A DNA stretch of 64,000 bases from Rhizobiaceae bacterium (GTDB lineage: Bacteria; Pseudomonadota; Alphaproteobacteria; Rhizobiales; Rhizobiaceae), in the NCBI GenBank assembly GCA_016742175.1, contig JACVCH010000015.1:33536-97535 (forward strand), in the 5' to 3' direction. Every line of letters starts with the position of its first letter. Positions within the stretch are counted from its first letter, which is position 1. A model generated the notes under the pieces. It made no database searches. It saw only the letters and a list, made by a program, of their open reading frames with translations, and had not been told where the DNA came from. Below, piece after piece: positions 1-8,399 of the stretch. The position numbers and the translations under genes were made by a program.

Positions 1-1005
1 GTCGAGTTCCGCGCTTGGACGGCGGACGGAAACGTGCGCCACGCCTCGTTCCGCGGCATTCGCGAGGACAAAGCTGCGGCCGAGATCGTGCGCGAGGGCG
101 GCACTGAAGAGAAGGCGAAGGACAAGCCGAAGAGCGCGGTCAAGCTCACCCACCCCGACCGGGTCTACTGGAAGGATGCGGGCGTCACCAAGGAGGGGCT
201 GGCGGACTATTACGCGCAGGTCTGGCCGCTGATGGCGCCGTTCGTCGTCAACCGGCCGCTGGCCTTGCTCCGCTGCCCGACGGGTATTTCCGGCCAGTGC
301 TTCTTCCAGAAACATGCGTGGAAAGGGCAGAGCAAGGAAATCCTCACCGTCCACGAAAAGCTCGACGACTCGGACGAGCCTGGCATCGCCATCGACGATC
401 TCGACGGGCTGATCGGCCTCGTCCAGGGCGCGACGCTCGAAATCCACCCCTGGGGCGCGCCGCTTTCCGACATCGAGAAGCCGGACATGATCATCATGGA
501 CCTCGATCCGGGCGACGGCGTCACGTGGGAGCGCGTGATCGACGCAGCCCATGCCGTGCGAACGCGGCTCGAGGCGCATGGGCTGACGGGGTTCGTGAAG
601 ACGTCGGGCGGCAAGGGGCTGCATGTGGTCGCGCCGGTGAAGCCGAAGGCGGACTGGGATACGGTCAAGGCGTTCACGAAAAGGATCGCCGAGGAAATGG
701 CGGCGGACGAGCCCGATGCCTATGTCGCGACGATCACCAAGGCGAAGCGCAAGGGCAGGATCCTGATCGACTACCTGCGCAATGGTCGCGGCATGACGGC
801 CGTCGCACCCTATTCGACGCGCGCGCGGGAAGGGGCGGCGGTGTCGATGCCGTTGGCGTGGGACGAGTTGTCGCCGGAGATCAGGGCGGATCACTATACG
901 GTGGCAAACGCGATGGCGCGGCTCGACAATCTGAAGGTCGATCCTTGGGCGGATTTCAGGAAGGCGGAGGCGGTGATCGGGGGGAAGGTGAAGCGGAGAC
1001 GTTGA
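1..1005 (+). CDS. ligD: ATP-dependent DNA ligase LigD, C-terminal part (end of ligase OB fold plus polymerase domain), 5' truncated by window
   Basis: The reading frame is open from base 1, so only the 3' part of the gene is present. The first ~35 residues resemble the end of the ligase OB fold (VEFRAWTADGN). The remaining ~290 residues form a LigD POL (archaeo-eukaryotic primase-like) domain. Visible motifs are HPDRVYW at its start, the metal-binding DLDPGDG near residue 167, SGGKGLHV near 202 and the LIDYLRN block near 256. LigD seals and fills in broken ends with Ku in bacterial non-homologous end joining. It faces the ku gene tail to tail, with a palindromic repeat between them. The domain order is ligase then polymerase; whether a phosphoesterase domain exists upstream cannot be seen. 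Confidence 0.93.
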   Translation, partial: VEFRAWTADGNVRHASFRGIREDKAAAEIVREGGTEEKAKDKPKSAVKLTHPDRVYWKDAGVTKEGLADYYAQVWPLMAPFVVNRPLALLRCPTGISGQCFFQKHAWKGQSKEILTVHEKLDDSDEPGIAIDDLDGLIGLVQGATLEIHPWGAPLSDIEKPDMIIMDLDPGDGVTWERVIDAAHAVRTRLEAHGLTGFVKTSGGKGLHVVAPVKPKADWDTVKAFTKRIAEEMAADEPDAYVATITKAKRKGRILIDYLRNGRGMTAVAPYSTRAREGAAVSMPLAWDELSPEIRADHYTVANAMARLDNLKVDPWADFRKAEAVIGGKVKRRR

Positions 1006-1008
1006 GGT

Positions 1009-1156
1009 CCCCCTCTCCGTCTCGGGCTGTCGCCCGAGCCACCTCTCCCCCGAAGGGGGCGAGGAAACGCGGACCATTGACAGGGCGTGCCGCTTATCCA
1101 GCTTGGGTTCCTCGCCCCCTCTGGGGGAGAGGTGGCCCGAAGGGCCGGAGAGGGGG
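1009..1156. repeat. Palindromic intergenic repeat (REP/BIME-like), about 148 bp
   Basis: The ten bases CCCCCTCTCC at 1009-1018 are matched by GGAGAGGGGG at 1147-1156. Further inside, CCTCTCCCCC and GGGGGAGAGG form a second arm pair, and CGGGCTGTCGCCCG is a small hairpin. The element fills the gap between the convergent ligD and ku genes. Its layout, with long nested arms and no ORF, is like the mobile palindromic repeats common between rhizobial genes. It may also act as a two-way terminator. Confidence 0.75.
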
Positions 1157-1167
1157 AGCGCTGACGC

Positions 1168-1980
1168 CTAAGTCTTCTTCCCCGCCTTCTCACTCGCAAT
1201 ACTTTTCTTCAACGCATCCATAATCGAAACCACGTTGGACGGCGTTTCCGGCTCCGGCTCGCTCTTTGCCTTCGCCAGCGTCGGCTTCTTCTTTTTCTTC
1301 TTCGCCGCGATGATCTTCAAAAGCTTGTCCTGCACCGGGTCTTCGACCAGCTTCGGGTCCCATTTGGTCGAGCGGTCGTCGATCAGCGATTTGACCAGCT
1401 TCATCAGCTTCGCGTCGGGCTTGTCGCGTTCGATGTCGGAGAAATAGTCGGTCTCCTCGCGCACCTCGTCGCCATAGCGCAGCGTCCACAGGACGATGCC
1501 CTTGCCGCGCGGCTCGAGCATCACGGCGCGCTCGCGGCGGTAGAGGACGACGCGGGAGATGCCGACCTTCTTCGTCGCGCGCATGGCGTCGCGGATGACC
1601 GCGAAGGCTTCCTCGCCGACCTTGTCGTCGGGGGCGATGTAGTGCGGCTTGTCGAGCCAGATCCAGCCGATGGAATCGGCCGGGACGAACTGCTCGATGT
1701 CGATGGTGCGGGTGCTTTCAAGGGCGACGGCGTCGAGCTCGTCATCGTCGAGCATGACGTGCTTGTCTTCGCCGATCTCGTAGCCCTTGATCTCGTCATG
1801 CTCGCCGAGGGGCTTGCCGGTCACCGCATCGACATAGCGGCTCTCAATGCGGTTGCCGGTTTTGGCGTTGATCGTGTGGAAGCGCAGCTTGTTGTTCGCG
1901 GTGGTCGCGGGCGTCATGGAAATGGGGCACGTCACCAGCGACAACTTGAGATAACCCTTCCAGAACGACCGCGGCGCCAT
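1168..1980 (-). CDS. ku: Non-homologous end joining protein Ku
   Basis: This 270-residue protein starts MAPRSFWKGYLKLSLV, the usual opening of bacterial Ku. It has the whole Ku core (about residues 1-200) and a lysine-rich tail (six lysines near residue 235), which in bacterial Ku helps DNA binding. Ku forms a homodimeric ring on double-strand ends and recruits LigD. The frame stays open upstream of 1980, but the conserved N-terminus fixes the start. ligD lies tail to tail on the other strand, so both partners of the two-protein NHEJ system are here. A small gene ends 4 bases upstream and is probably co-transcribed. Confidence 0.95.
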   Translation of the reverse strand: MAPRSFWKGYLKLSLVTCPISMTPATTANNKLRFHTINAKTGNRIESRYVDAVTGKPLGEHDEIKGYEIGEDKHVMLDDDELDAVALESTRTIDIEQFVPADSIGWIWLDKPHYIAPDDKVGEEAFAVIRDAMRATKKVGISRVVLYRRERAVMLEPRGKGIVLWTLRYGDEVREETDYFSDIERDKPDAKLMKLVKSLIDDRSTKWDPKLVEDPVQDKLLKIIAAKKKKKKPTLAKAKSEPEPETPSNVVSIMDALKKSIASEKAGKKT

Positions 1981-1984
1981 GGTT

Positions 1985-2296
1985 CTACCTCGCGACGATC
2001 TCGTGGAAGGAATCCTTGCGGCCCGGAATTTCTTCGGAGACCACCAGTGCGAGCTGCTTTTCCTCGAACACCTTGAACCAGTCGTCCCACTCGACGATCT
2101 CGCGCCCGCCGAGCGCCATGGCCGCGTCGGCACCGCGATCCTGATCCTGATAGGACGCCTGGTCGAAGACGATCGACAGGACCGGATCGTCGCCGCCGAC
2201 CGAGGGAGAGGCCTCGCTGATCGCTGGCGAGCCCATGCGGGCTGCGGCCCAGTCGCGGATTTCGTCGCGGTCGGTGAGGGTGCGTGTGGCTGCCAT
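1985..2296 (-). CDS. Small hypothetical protein upstream of ku
   Basis: This 103-residue protein, rich in acidic residues, ends 4 bases before the ku start, so translation is probably coupled. No signal peptide, membrane segment or known motif is visible. The N-terminus (MAATRTLTDRDEIRDWAAAR) looks helical. The tail has several aromatic residues (EWDDWFKVFEEKQ). I do not recognise a family. Its position suggests a link to the NHEJ genes, which is inference only. Confidence 0.7.
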   Translation of the reverse strand: MAATRTLTDRDEIRDWAAARMGSPAISEASPSVGGDDPVLSIVFDQASYQDQDRGADAAMALGGREIVEWDDWFKVFEEKQLALVVSEEIPGRKDSFHEIVAR

Positions 2297-2351
2297 TTCA
2301 GAAACTCCTGTTATATCCCTCCAAACGTCGGGCGGGGTCAGGAGTTCCGGC

Positions 2352-3233
2352 TCAGGCGGCGCGATCCTCGCTATCGCGCTCGGCCTGCCGCGCCACCGGC
2401 TTCATGTCGATGAAGGCCTTGATCGGTCGATGGTCGGAGGCGATTCTGGCGAGGTCGGAATCGTGCACTTCGAGTTTGGCGACGAGGCTTTCCGGCGTGC
2501 CGAAGATGCGGTCGAGCGCCAGCACCGGGTAGCGCGCGGGAAAGCTCGGCAGCGCCTCGCTCGGGCCGAAAGAGGCGGGCAGGCGGGTCAGCGACGAGCG
2601 CCGTCCGAGGCGCCACTCGTTCAAATCGCCGAGGATCAGCGTCGGCTTGGTGCCGCATTCGGAGACTTCGGCGATCAGCGTCTCGATCTGCCTTTTCCGT
2701 GAATGGCGCAGAAGGCCGAGATGGGCGGCGATGACGCGCAGGACGCCGCCCTTGACCTCGAGGTCTACGACGATCGCGCCGCGCGGCTCGGCGCCCGGCA
2801 GCTTCAGCTTCTGCACGTCGCGCACCGCGCCCTCGCGGTAGAGCAGCGCATTGCCGTGCCAGCCATGGCCGGTGGCGTGCGCGGCGACGGGGACGTGGGT
2901 GAGGCCGAGTTTTTCCTCGATGTGGAGAAGGTCGAGCAGGCCGTCGCGTGTGCCGAAGCGGCGGTCGGCCTCCTGGATGGCGACGATGTCGGCGCCCAGT
3001 TCGTCGATGACGGCGGCGGTGCGCATCGGGTCGAAGCGGCCGTCCGTGCCGACGCATTTGTGAATGTTGTAGGAGGCGACGACGAGGTCCGCGGCCTCGC
3101 CCGCGCCGTCGTGGCGCTCGTAGACGGTTTGGGCGTCCCGCAGATTGGCGATGAGCCGGGAATTCCTGATCGTCTTCATCCCGCCGATCCGGCGCAAAGC
3201 TTTCATCACATCATCCGGGGTCTGGTCGCGCAT
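2352..3233 (-). CDS. Endonuclease/exonuclease/phosphatase (EEP) family hydrolase
   Basis: This 293-residue protein carries the EEP (DNase I-like) catalytic set: SYNIHK (N56), IQEAD (E88), AHLGL (H171), LGDLNEW (D203, N205) and SDHRP (D267, H268). These are metal-dependent phosphodiesterases acting on nucleic acids, phosphoinositides or lipids; the sequence does not show which. No signal peptide is obvious; the first ~45 residues are a charged helical lead-in. In rhizobia such genes often sit beside cardiolipin synthase, as here (cls ends 80 bases upstream on the same strand), which hints at a membrane-lipid role. Confidence 0.85.
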   Translation of the reverse strand: MRDQTPDDVMKALRRIGGMKTIRNSRLIANLRDAQTVYERHDGAGEAADLVVASYNIHKCVGTDGRFDPMRTAAVIDELGADIVAIQEADRRFGTRDGLLDLLHIEEKLGLTHVPVAAHATGHGWHGNALLYREGAVRDVQKLKLPGAEPRGAIVVDLEVKGGVLRVIAAHLGLLRHSRKRQIETLIAEVSECGTKPTLILGDLNEWRLGRRSSLTRLPASFGPSEALPSFPARYPVLALDRIFGTPESLVAKLEVHDSDLARIASDHRPIKAFIDMKPVARQAERDSEDRAA

Positions 3234-3313
3234 CGCGTCATGCTAACGCCAAAGGCATTGATCCGTTGCAAATACGACGATCCGGCGGGCGCGGGCGTCA
3301 CGATCGGTTTATC

Positions 3314-4756
3314 TCACAAATAGGGCGAGGCCAGCCAGACGATCCGGTTACGCAGGCGCTTGAAGAAGGGCCGGCCGGTCAGCGTCGCCAGCGTCTCCTC
3401 CTGCCCGCCCTCGATGCGGCGCTTCAGATGCGCCTCGATGCCGGCGGCGAAGGCAGGGTCGAAGACTTCGACGTCGAACTCGAAGTTCAGGCGCAGCGAG
3501 CGCGTGTCCATGTTGGACGAGCCGATCAGCGACCAGGTGCCGTCGATGGTCAGGAGTTTCGAGTGGTCGAACGGCCCGTCCGAGCGCCAGACCCGGCAGC
3601 CCGGCCCGATCACCTGGTCGAGCTGCGAGGTCATCGCATAGTCGACGAGGCGCAGATTGTTGGCGGCGGGGATGACGATGTCGACCTCGACCCCGCGCCG
3701 CGCTGCCGAGGCGAGCGCGCCGACGATCTGGAGGTCCGGCAGGAAATAGGGCGAGGCGATCATCAGCCGGCGGCGGGCGACGGCGGCCGCGCCCATCACC
3801 ATCGCATGGGTGGCGTCGAGCCGCGTGTCGGGACCGGAGAAGATCACCCGGGCGATGGACGAGCCGGTGAGTGCCGGCGTCGCCGAGCGCCAGACCTGGC
3901 CGTCGAGCCGCTCCCTGGCGACGAAGAACCAGTCGTCCGAAAAGACGGCGAAGAACTGCGAGACGACCGGGCCGGTGACGCGGAAGTGGAGGTCGTGGTG
4001 CGGCTCGCGGTTCTGCGCCGAGGTGACGAAGCCCTCGCGAATGTTCATGCCGCCGGTGAAGCCGACGCGGCCGTCGATGACCATGATCTTGCGGTGGTTG
4101 CGCAGATTCGCATAGGGCAGGCGAAAGCCGATGATGTTGCCGAGGAAGAGCCGGTTCGGTACTGCTCCGTCGCGAAGCTGCTGGCGTATCGAGGGGCGCG
4201 AATAGCGCGCGCCGACCGCGTCGATCAGCACCCGCACCTCGACGCCGCGCCGGCGCGCGCGCACCAGTGCATCCGCGACCTGCCGGCCGGCCGCGTCGTT
4301 GTCGAAGATGTAGCTCGACATCACGACGAAGCGCTTTGCCTGGTCGATTTCGGCGATCATCGCGGGGTAGGTCTCGTCGCCGCCTTCCAGCGGCTCGATC
4401 TCGTTTCCGGCGGTCAGCCAGAAGGGCGAGACGCGGTCGCCCAGCGTCTTGATCGCCTGGAAGCGCGGCTCGGCGTAGATGGCCTCGAAGGCCATGCCGG
4501 ATTCGACGCCGGCGGCCGCCTGCACCTCCTTGCTCGACTTGGTCTTGCCGATCGTCTCGCGCCGGATGCGGTTGACGCCGGCGATCGCATAGATGACGGC
4601 GCCCAGGATCGGCGACAGCAGGATGATTCCGACCCAGCCGATCGCCGCCCGCACGTCGTCCTTCGTCATCGCGGCGTGGATCGCCGACGGAATGCCGATG
4701 GCGAGGCCGAGGACGAACAGGATGTAGGGCCAATAGAGCTGGAGCGTTTCGTACAT
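3314..4756 (-). CDS. cls: Cardiolipin synthase (ClsA type)
   Basis: This 480-residue protein has the bacterial ClsA layout: two N-terminal membrane segments (about 5-28 and 40-62) and two PLD domains. The HKD motifs are intact: H221-K223-D228 in NHRKIMVIDGRVGFTGG and H398-K400-D405 in DHSKLLTIDGTWSLIGSSN. It joins two phosphatidylglycerol molecules into cardiolipin and glycerol at the inner membrane. A second PLD-family gene is read divergently from about 130 bases away, and an EEP hydrolase follows it. Confidence 0.92.
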   Translation of the reverse strand: MYETLQLYWPYILFVLGLAIGIPSAIHAAMTKDDVRAAIGWVGIILLSPILGAVIYAIAGVNRIRRETIGKTKSSKEVQAAAGVESGMAFEAIYAEPRFQAIKTLGDRVSPFWLTAGNEIEPLEGGDETYPAMIAEIDQAKRFVVMSSYIFDNDAAGRQVADALVRARRRGVEVRVLIDAVGARYSRPSIRQQLRDGAVPNRLFLGNIIGFRLPYANLRNHRKIMVIDGRVGFTGGMNIREGFVTSAQNREPHHDLHFRVTGPVVSQFFAVFSDDWFFVARERLDGQVWRSATPALTGSSIARVIFSGPDTRLDATHAMVMGAAAVARRRLMIASPYFLPDLQIVGALASAARRGVEVDIVIPAANNLRLVDYAMTSQLDQVIGPGCRVWRSDGPFDHSKLLTIDGTWSLIGSSNMDTRSLRLNFEFDVEVFDPAFAAGIEAHLKRRIEGGQEETLATLTGRPFFKRLRNRIVWLASPYL

Positions 4757-4888
4757 CGTTGCCTTTGGTCAGTACCGGGAAACGCCCTTGCGCGCCGGAC
4801 GATCCATCCGGTGGATCATGACGCATTTCGCGCTGTCAACCGATGCCGCATGATGGCACAAGCGGGGAAGGGACGGCGCGGGGGTTCG

Positions 4889-6166
4889 ATGGACTGGCGG
4901 TTTGCACTCAAGATCGGCGGCTTTCTCGTCGCCACGGCGGCACTCAGCCTGCTCGCCGTCAATCTGATGCCGGAGGATACCGACATCAGGCGGCCGGTGC
5001 CGCATGTCGTCGCGGTGTCCGACCCGGCCTTCCTGCGCACCATGCACTCGGTCTTCGACGGCAACATCGCCGGCGGGCATGCGATCTCGACGCTGGTCAA
5101 TGGCGAGGAGATCTTCCCGCCGATGCTCGCGGCCATCGAGGCGGCCGAGATCAGCATCAATTTCGAGACCTACATCTACTGGTCGGGCGAGATCGCGCTG
5201 ACGTTTGCCAACGCACTCGCCGCCAAGGCGCGAGCGGGCGTGCCGGTTCGGGTGCTGGTCGACGCGGTCGGCAGCCTGCCCTTCGACGAGGACATCATCT
5301 CGATCATGACCGATGCCGGCGTCGCCTTCGAGCGGTTTCGGCCGGTGCGCTGGTACACGCTCGACCGCGTCAACTACCGCACCCACCGCAAGCTGCTGAT
5401 CGTCGACGGCCGGATCGGCTTCACCGGCGGCGTCGGCATCGGCGACGAGTGGCTGGGCGATGCGCGCAACCCGGACGAGTGGCGCGACAATCATTACAGC
5501 GTCGAGGGACCGGTCGTCGCCGACATGCAGGGCGCCTTCGCCGACAACTGGCTGGAGGCGACCGGCGAGGTGCTGCAGGGCGATGCCTTCTATCCCGAGC
5601 TCGAACCGGCCGGCGACCTTCTGGCCCAGCATGTGAAATCGTCGCCCAACGGCGGCGCGAAATCCATGCACCAGATGCTGTTGATGGCGATGGCCGGCGC
5701 GACCGACCACATCCGCATCGCCATGGCTTATTTCGTGCCGGACGACGTCTCAATCGCGCAACTCGTGGAGGCGCGGGCGCGGGGCGTCGAGGTCGACATC
5801 ATCGTGCCGAGCGCGCTCACCGACGTTCCCATCGTGCGCCACGGCTCGCGCCATTTCTGGGGCGACCTTCTCGAAGCCGGGGTGCGCATCCACGAATACC
5901 AGCCGACCATGTATCATCCGAAAGTCCTGATCATCGACCGGCACTGGTCGACCATCGGCTCGACCAATCTCGACGAACGCTCCTTCCGCCTGAACGACGA
6001 ATCCAACCTCAACGTCTATGACGAGACCTTCGCGCAGACGCAGATCGACGTGTTCGACGCCGATCTCGCGCTCAGCGACGAGGTGACGCTGGAGGAATGG
6101 CAGAACCGCGGGATGTGGGAGAAGACGAAGGACTGGGCGGCGAGCTGGTTTCGGACGCAGCTTTAG
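4889..6166 (+). CDS. Phospholipase D / cardiolipin synthase-like protein (two HKD motifs)
   Basis: This 425-residue protein starts MDWRFALKIGG with one membrane segment (about 7-26) and then two PLD domains. HKD motifs are H166-K168-D173 (THRKLLIVDGRIGFTGG) and H343-K345-D350 (YHPKVLIIDRHWSTIGSTN). It resembles ClsB-type cardiolipin synthases or transphosphatidylases more than ClsA, because it has only one N-terminal helix. I chose 4889 because the hydrophobic helix follows at once; ATGs at 4850 and 4853 are in frame and would add a basic leader. It shares a promoter region with the divergent cls gene. Confidence 0.86.
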   Translation: MDWRFALKIGGFLVATAALSLLAVNLMPEDTDIRRPVPHVVAVSDPAFLRTMHSVFDGNIAGGHAISTLVNGEEIFPPMLAAIEAAEISINFETYIYWSGEIALTFANALAAKARAGVPVRVLVDAVGSLPFDEDIISIMTDAGVAFERFRPVRWYTLDRVNYRTHRKLLIVDGRIGFTGGVGIGDEWLGDARNPDEWRDNHYSVEGPVVADMQGAFADNWLEATGEVLQGDAFYPELEPAGDLLAQHVKSSPNGGAKSMHQMLLMAMAGATDHIRIAMAYFVPDDVSIAQLVEARARGVEVDIIVPSALTDVPIVRHGSRHFWGDLLEAGVRIHEYQPTMYHPKVLIIDRHWSTIGSTNLDERSFRLNDESNLNVYDETFAQTQIDVFDADLALSDEVTLEEWQNRGMWEKTKDWAASWFRTQL

Positions 6167-6171
6167 CAATC

Positions 6172-6307
6172 GCAGGCGTCATGCCGGAACGGTGGCGACG
6201 CGGCAGCGTCGGCGCCGTCTCCGGGACCCATTCCGTAAAGTCAACGTCACGGAATGGGTCCCGGCTCTCATCTCGCTTCGCTCGATTTCGGCCGGGATGA
6301 CGCCTGC
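6172..6307. repeat. Palindromic intergenic repeat, about 136 bp
   Basis: The outer arms are GCAGGCGTCAT (6172-6182) and ATGACGCCTGC (6297-6307). An inner pair, GGGACCCATTCCGT and ACGGAATGGGTCCC, flanks a short centre around 6240. The element fills the whole gap between two convergent genes and codes for nothing convincing. It belongs to a different sequence family from the repeat at 1009-1156. Confidence 0.75.
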
Positions 6308-6311
6308 ACGA

Positions 6312-7376
6312 TCAGCCGCCCCACGTCTCCCGCAGCACGCGCAGCCAGTTGCCGAAGCACAGCTTTTCGATCTCCGCCACGCCATAGCCGTGCGCGCGAA
6401 TGGCATCGACCAGCTTCGGCAGTCCCGCCGCGTCGCCAAGCACCTGCGGCACCATGGCGCCGTCGAAGTCGGAGCCGAGGCCGACCGAATCTATGCCGGC
6501 TTTTTCCACCATGTGGTCGATGTGCCGCAGCATGATCTCGAAGGGCGTGTCGGGGCGCATGCGGCCGTCGGTGCGCAGGAAGGCGGTGGCGTAGTTGAGG
6601 CCGGCGATGCCTTTTGTCTCGCCGATCGCCTTCAACTGGCCATCGGTCAGGTTGCGCGCGTGGGGCGTCACGGCGTGGGCGTTGGAATGGGAGGCGATGA
6701 GGGGGGCGTCGGTCAGGTCAGCGACGTCCCAGAAGCCTTTTTCAGTGATGTGGGACAGGTCGAAGGCGATGCGAAGCGATTTGCAGTGGCGCACGAGTTC
6801 GCGGCCGAGGTCGGTCAGGCCGGGTCCGGTGTCGGGCGTCGAAGGATAGCGGAAGGGCACGCCGTGGCCGAAGATGTTCGGGCGGCTCCAGACGGGGCCG
6901 AGCGAGCGCAGGCCGGCGGCGTGCAGAACGTCGAGATTGTTGAAATCCGCGTCGATCGCCTCGGCGCCTTCAATGTGAAGCACGGCAGCGAAATTGCCGG
7001 CGTCGACCGTGGCTGAGATTTCCGCTGCCGTGCGGCAGACTTTCAGCCGGCCTTCGGACCTCGCCTCGATGCGCAACAGAAGCGCCGCCATCGCCATCGT
7101 CTCGGCCAGTGCGGCATCCGCGGCGCAGCGGTCGGGCAGGGGCGCGTCGTAGGTGGCCTGGCTCATGATCGCCTCGACGTCGGCCTCCTTGCCGGGCGAG
7201 GGGATGAAGATCGCGAACAGGCCGGCGCGCAGCCCGCCTTCTAGCGCGCGCGGCAGGTCGATGTGGCCGCCGACGCCGCCATTCAGGAAATCGGCCACCG
7301 GATCGGCGCTCTTCCTCAGGTGAAGCCGCAGGAGCGTGTCGTTGTGGCCGTCGAAGATGGGGGTCGGTGTCTGCAT
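6312..7376 (-). CDS. Membrane dipeptidase (renal dipeptidase, peptidase family M19)
   Basis: This 354-residue zinc dipeptidase has the M19 signature sites: FDGHNDTL (first zinc pair H and D, about residues 8-13), HIEGAE (bridging Glu), FDLSH, ASHSNAH and GSDFDG. These enzymes cleave dipeptides, including some D-amino-acid dipeptides; the substrate cannot be told from the sequence. There is no signal peptide, so it is probably cytoplasmic as in most bacterial members. It stands alone, ending against a palindromic repeat and facing away from the EamA transporter gene. Confidence 0.9.
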   Translation of the reverse strand: MQTPTPIFDGHNDTLLRLHLRKSADPVADFLNGGVGGHIDLPRALEGGLRAGLFAIFIPSPGKEADVEAIMSQATYDAPLPDRCAADAALAETMAMAALLLRIEARSEGRLKVCRTAAEISATVDAGNFAAVLHIEGAEAIDADFNNLDVLHAAGLRSLGPVWSRPNIFGHGVPFRYPSTPDTGPGLTDLGRELVRHCKSLRIAFDLSHITEKGFWDVADLTDAPLIASHSNAHAVTPHARNLTDGQLKAIGETKGIAGLNYATAFLRTDGRMRPDTPFEIMLRHIDHMVEKAGIDSVGLGSDFDGAMVPQVLGDAAGLPKLVDAIRAHGYGVAEIEKLCFGNWLRVLRETWGG

Positions 7377-7523
7377 CAGGTTTCGATTCGCCTTTTGGTC
7401 GCAAGTTGTTGGATTTGCAGTAGAGCATTTAAGCCGCGCGGCAATCGCTGGACTAGGGGCGCGGCGCGATTTGGGCCAAGCGCGCCGATTGTCCTTTTCC
7501 TTCGCCGGCTATAGTGCGGTGCC

Positions 7524-8366
7524 ATGAGCCTCTCCGTCATCGCCATCGTCCTCGCCTCCGCCCTGATGCATGCGGGCTGGAACGCCGTCCTGCGCTTTCG
7601 CGGCGATCGCATCGCGCTGATGACGATGCTGGCGGCGATGAGCGCGCTGATCGCGCTGCCGGGGCTGTTCTTCGTCGACTTTCCCCGCGCCGAAGCGTGG
7701 CCTTGGCTGACGCTCTCGGTCTGCCTTCATCTCGGCTACAACGTCTTCCTCGCCAATGCCTATGCGCATGGCGAACTCGGGCAGATCTATCCGCTGGCGC
7801 GCGGTTCCGCCCCGATGCTGACGCTCGCCGCCAGCATCCTGCTGCTGGGTGAAGACCTGACGCCTTTCGCGACGCTCGGCATCGTCGTGCTCGGGCTCGG
7901 CATCGTGACGCTGTCGCTCGATGGTGGCGTGAAGGCGCTGCGGGCCTCGCCGCGCGGGCTGGTCTTCGCGCTGATCACCGCCGTCTTCATCACCGGCTAT
8001 ACGCTGTCCGACGGCATGGGCGCGCGGGCGGCGGGCGATCCGCATGCCTACGTTTTGTGGCTCTTCGTCCTCGACGGCATCCCGCTCATGGCCTGGGCTT
8101 TCTGGCGGCAGGGCCGGGCGACGGGGCGGATGATCGCGCAGAACTGGAAGGCGGGCTTCATCGCCGGCGCGCTGTCGCTTGGCGCCTACTGGATCGCGAT
8201 CTGGGGGTTCACCGTCGCGCCGATCGCGCTGGTGGCGGCGCTGCGCGAGACGAGCGTCGTCTTCGCGGTCATCATCGGCGTCCTGTTCCTCGGCGAGACA
8301 ATCAAGGCGCAGCGCGTTCTCGCGATCCTCATCGTCATCGCCGGCCTCGTCCTGATGCGGCTCTAG
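7524..8366 (+). CDS. EamA/DMT-family transporter
   Basis: This 280-residue protein is almost entirely hydrophobic, with about ten predicted membrane helices arranged as two EamA repeats (about 1-135 and 145-280). The DMT-superfamily pattern is clear in YPLARGSAPMLTLAAS and in LVAALRETSVVFAVIIG. Members export amino acids and metabolites across the inner membrane; the substrate is unknown. It ends directly before a strong hairpin terminator shared with the convergent metQ gene. Confidence 0.87.
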   Translation: MSLSVIAIVLASALMHAGWNAVLRFRGDRIALMTMLAAMSALIALPGLFFVDFPRAEAWPWLTLSVCLHLGYNVFLANAYAHGELGQIYPLARGSAPMLTLAASILLLGEDLTPFATLGIVVLGLGIVTLSLDGGVKALRASPRGLVFALITAVFITGYTLSDGMGARAAGDPHAYVLWLFVLDGIPLMAWAFWRQGRATGRMIAQNWKAGFIAGALSLGAYWIAIWGFTVAPIALVAALRETSVVFAVIIGVLFLGETIKAQRVLAILIVIAGLVLMRL

Positions 8367-8368
8367 AA

Positions 8369-8392
8369 AAAGGGCGGCTTTCGCCGCCCTTT
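8369..8392. terminator. Bidirectional intrinsic terminator
   Basis: AAAGGGCGGC (8369-8378), a TTTC loop, then GCCGCCCTTT (8383-8392) make a perfect 10-bp stem flanked by A and T runs on both sides. It sits between the convergent EamA and metQ genes and should serve both. Confidence 0.88.
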
Positions 8393-8399
8393 CAATGCC

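Noticed and set aside
3266..4888. Long open frame running upstream of the phospholipase D gene across cls
   Set aside because: It lies antisense to the clear cls gene, and its translation is low-complexity and Arg/Asp-rich with no family similarity. High GC keeps such shadow frames open.
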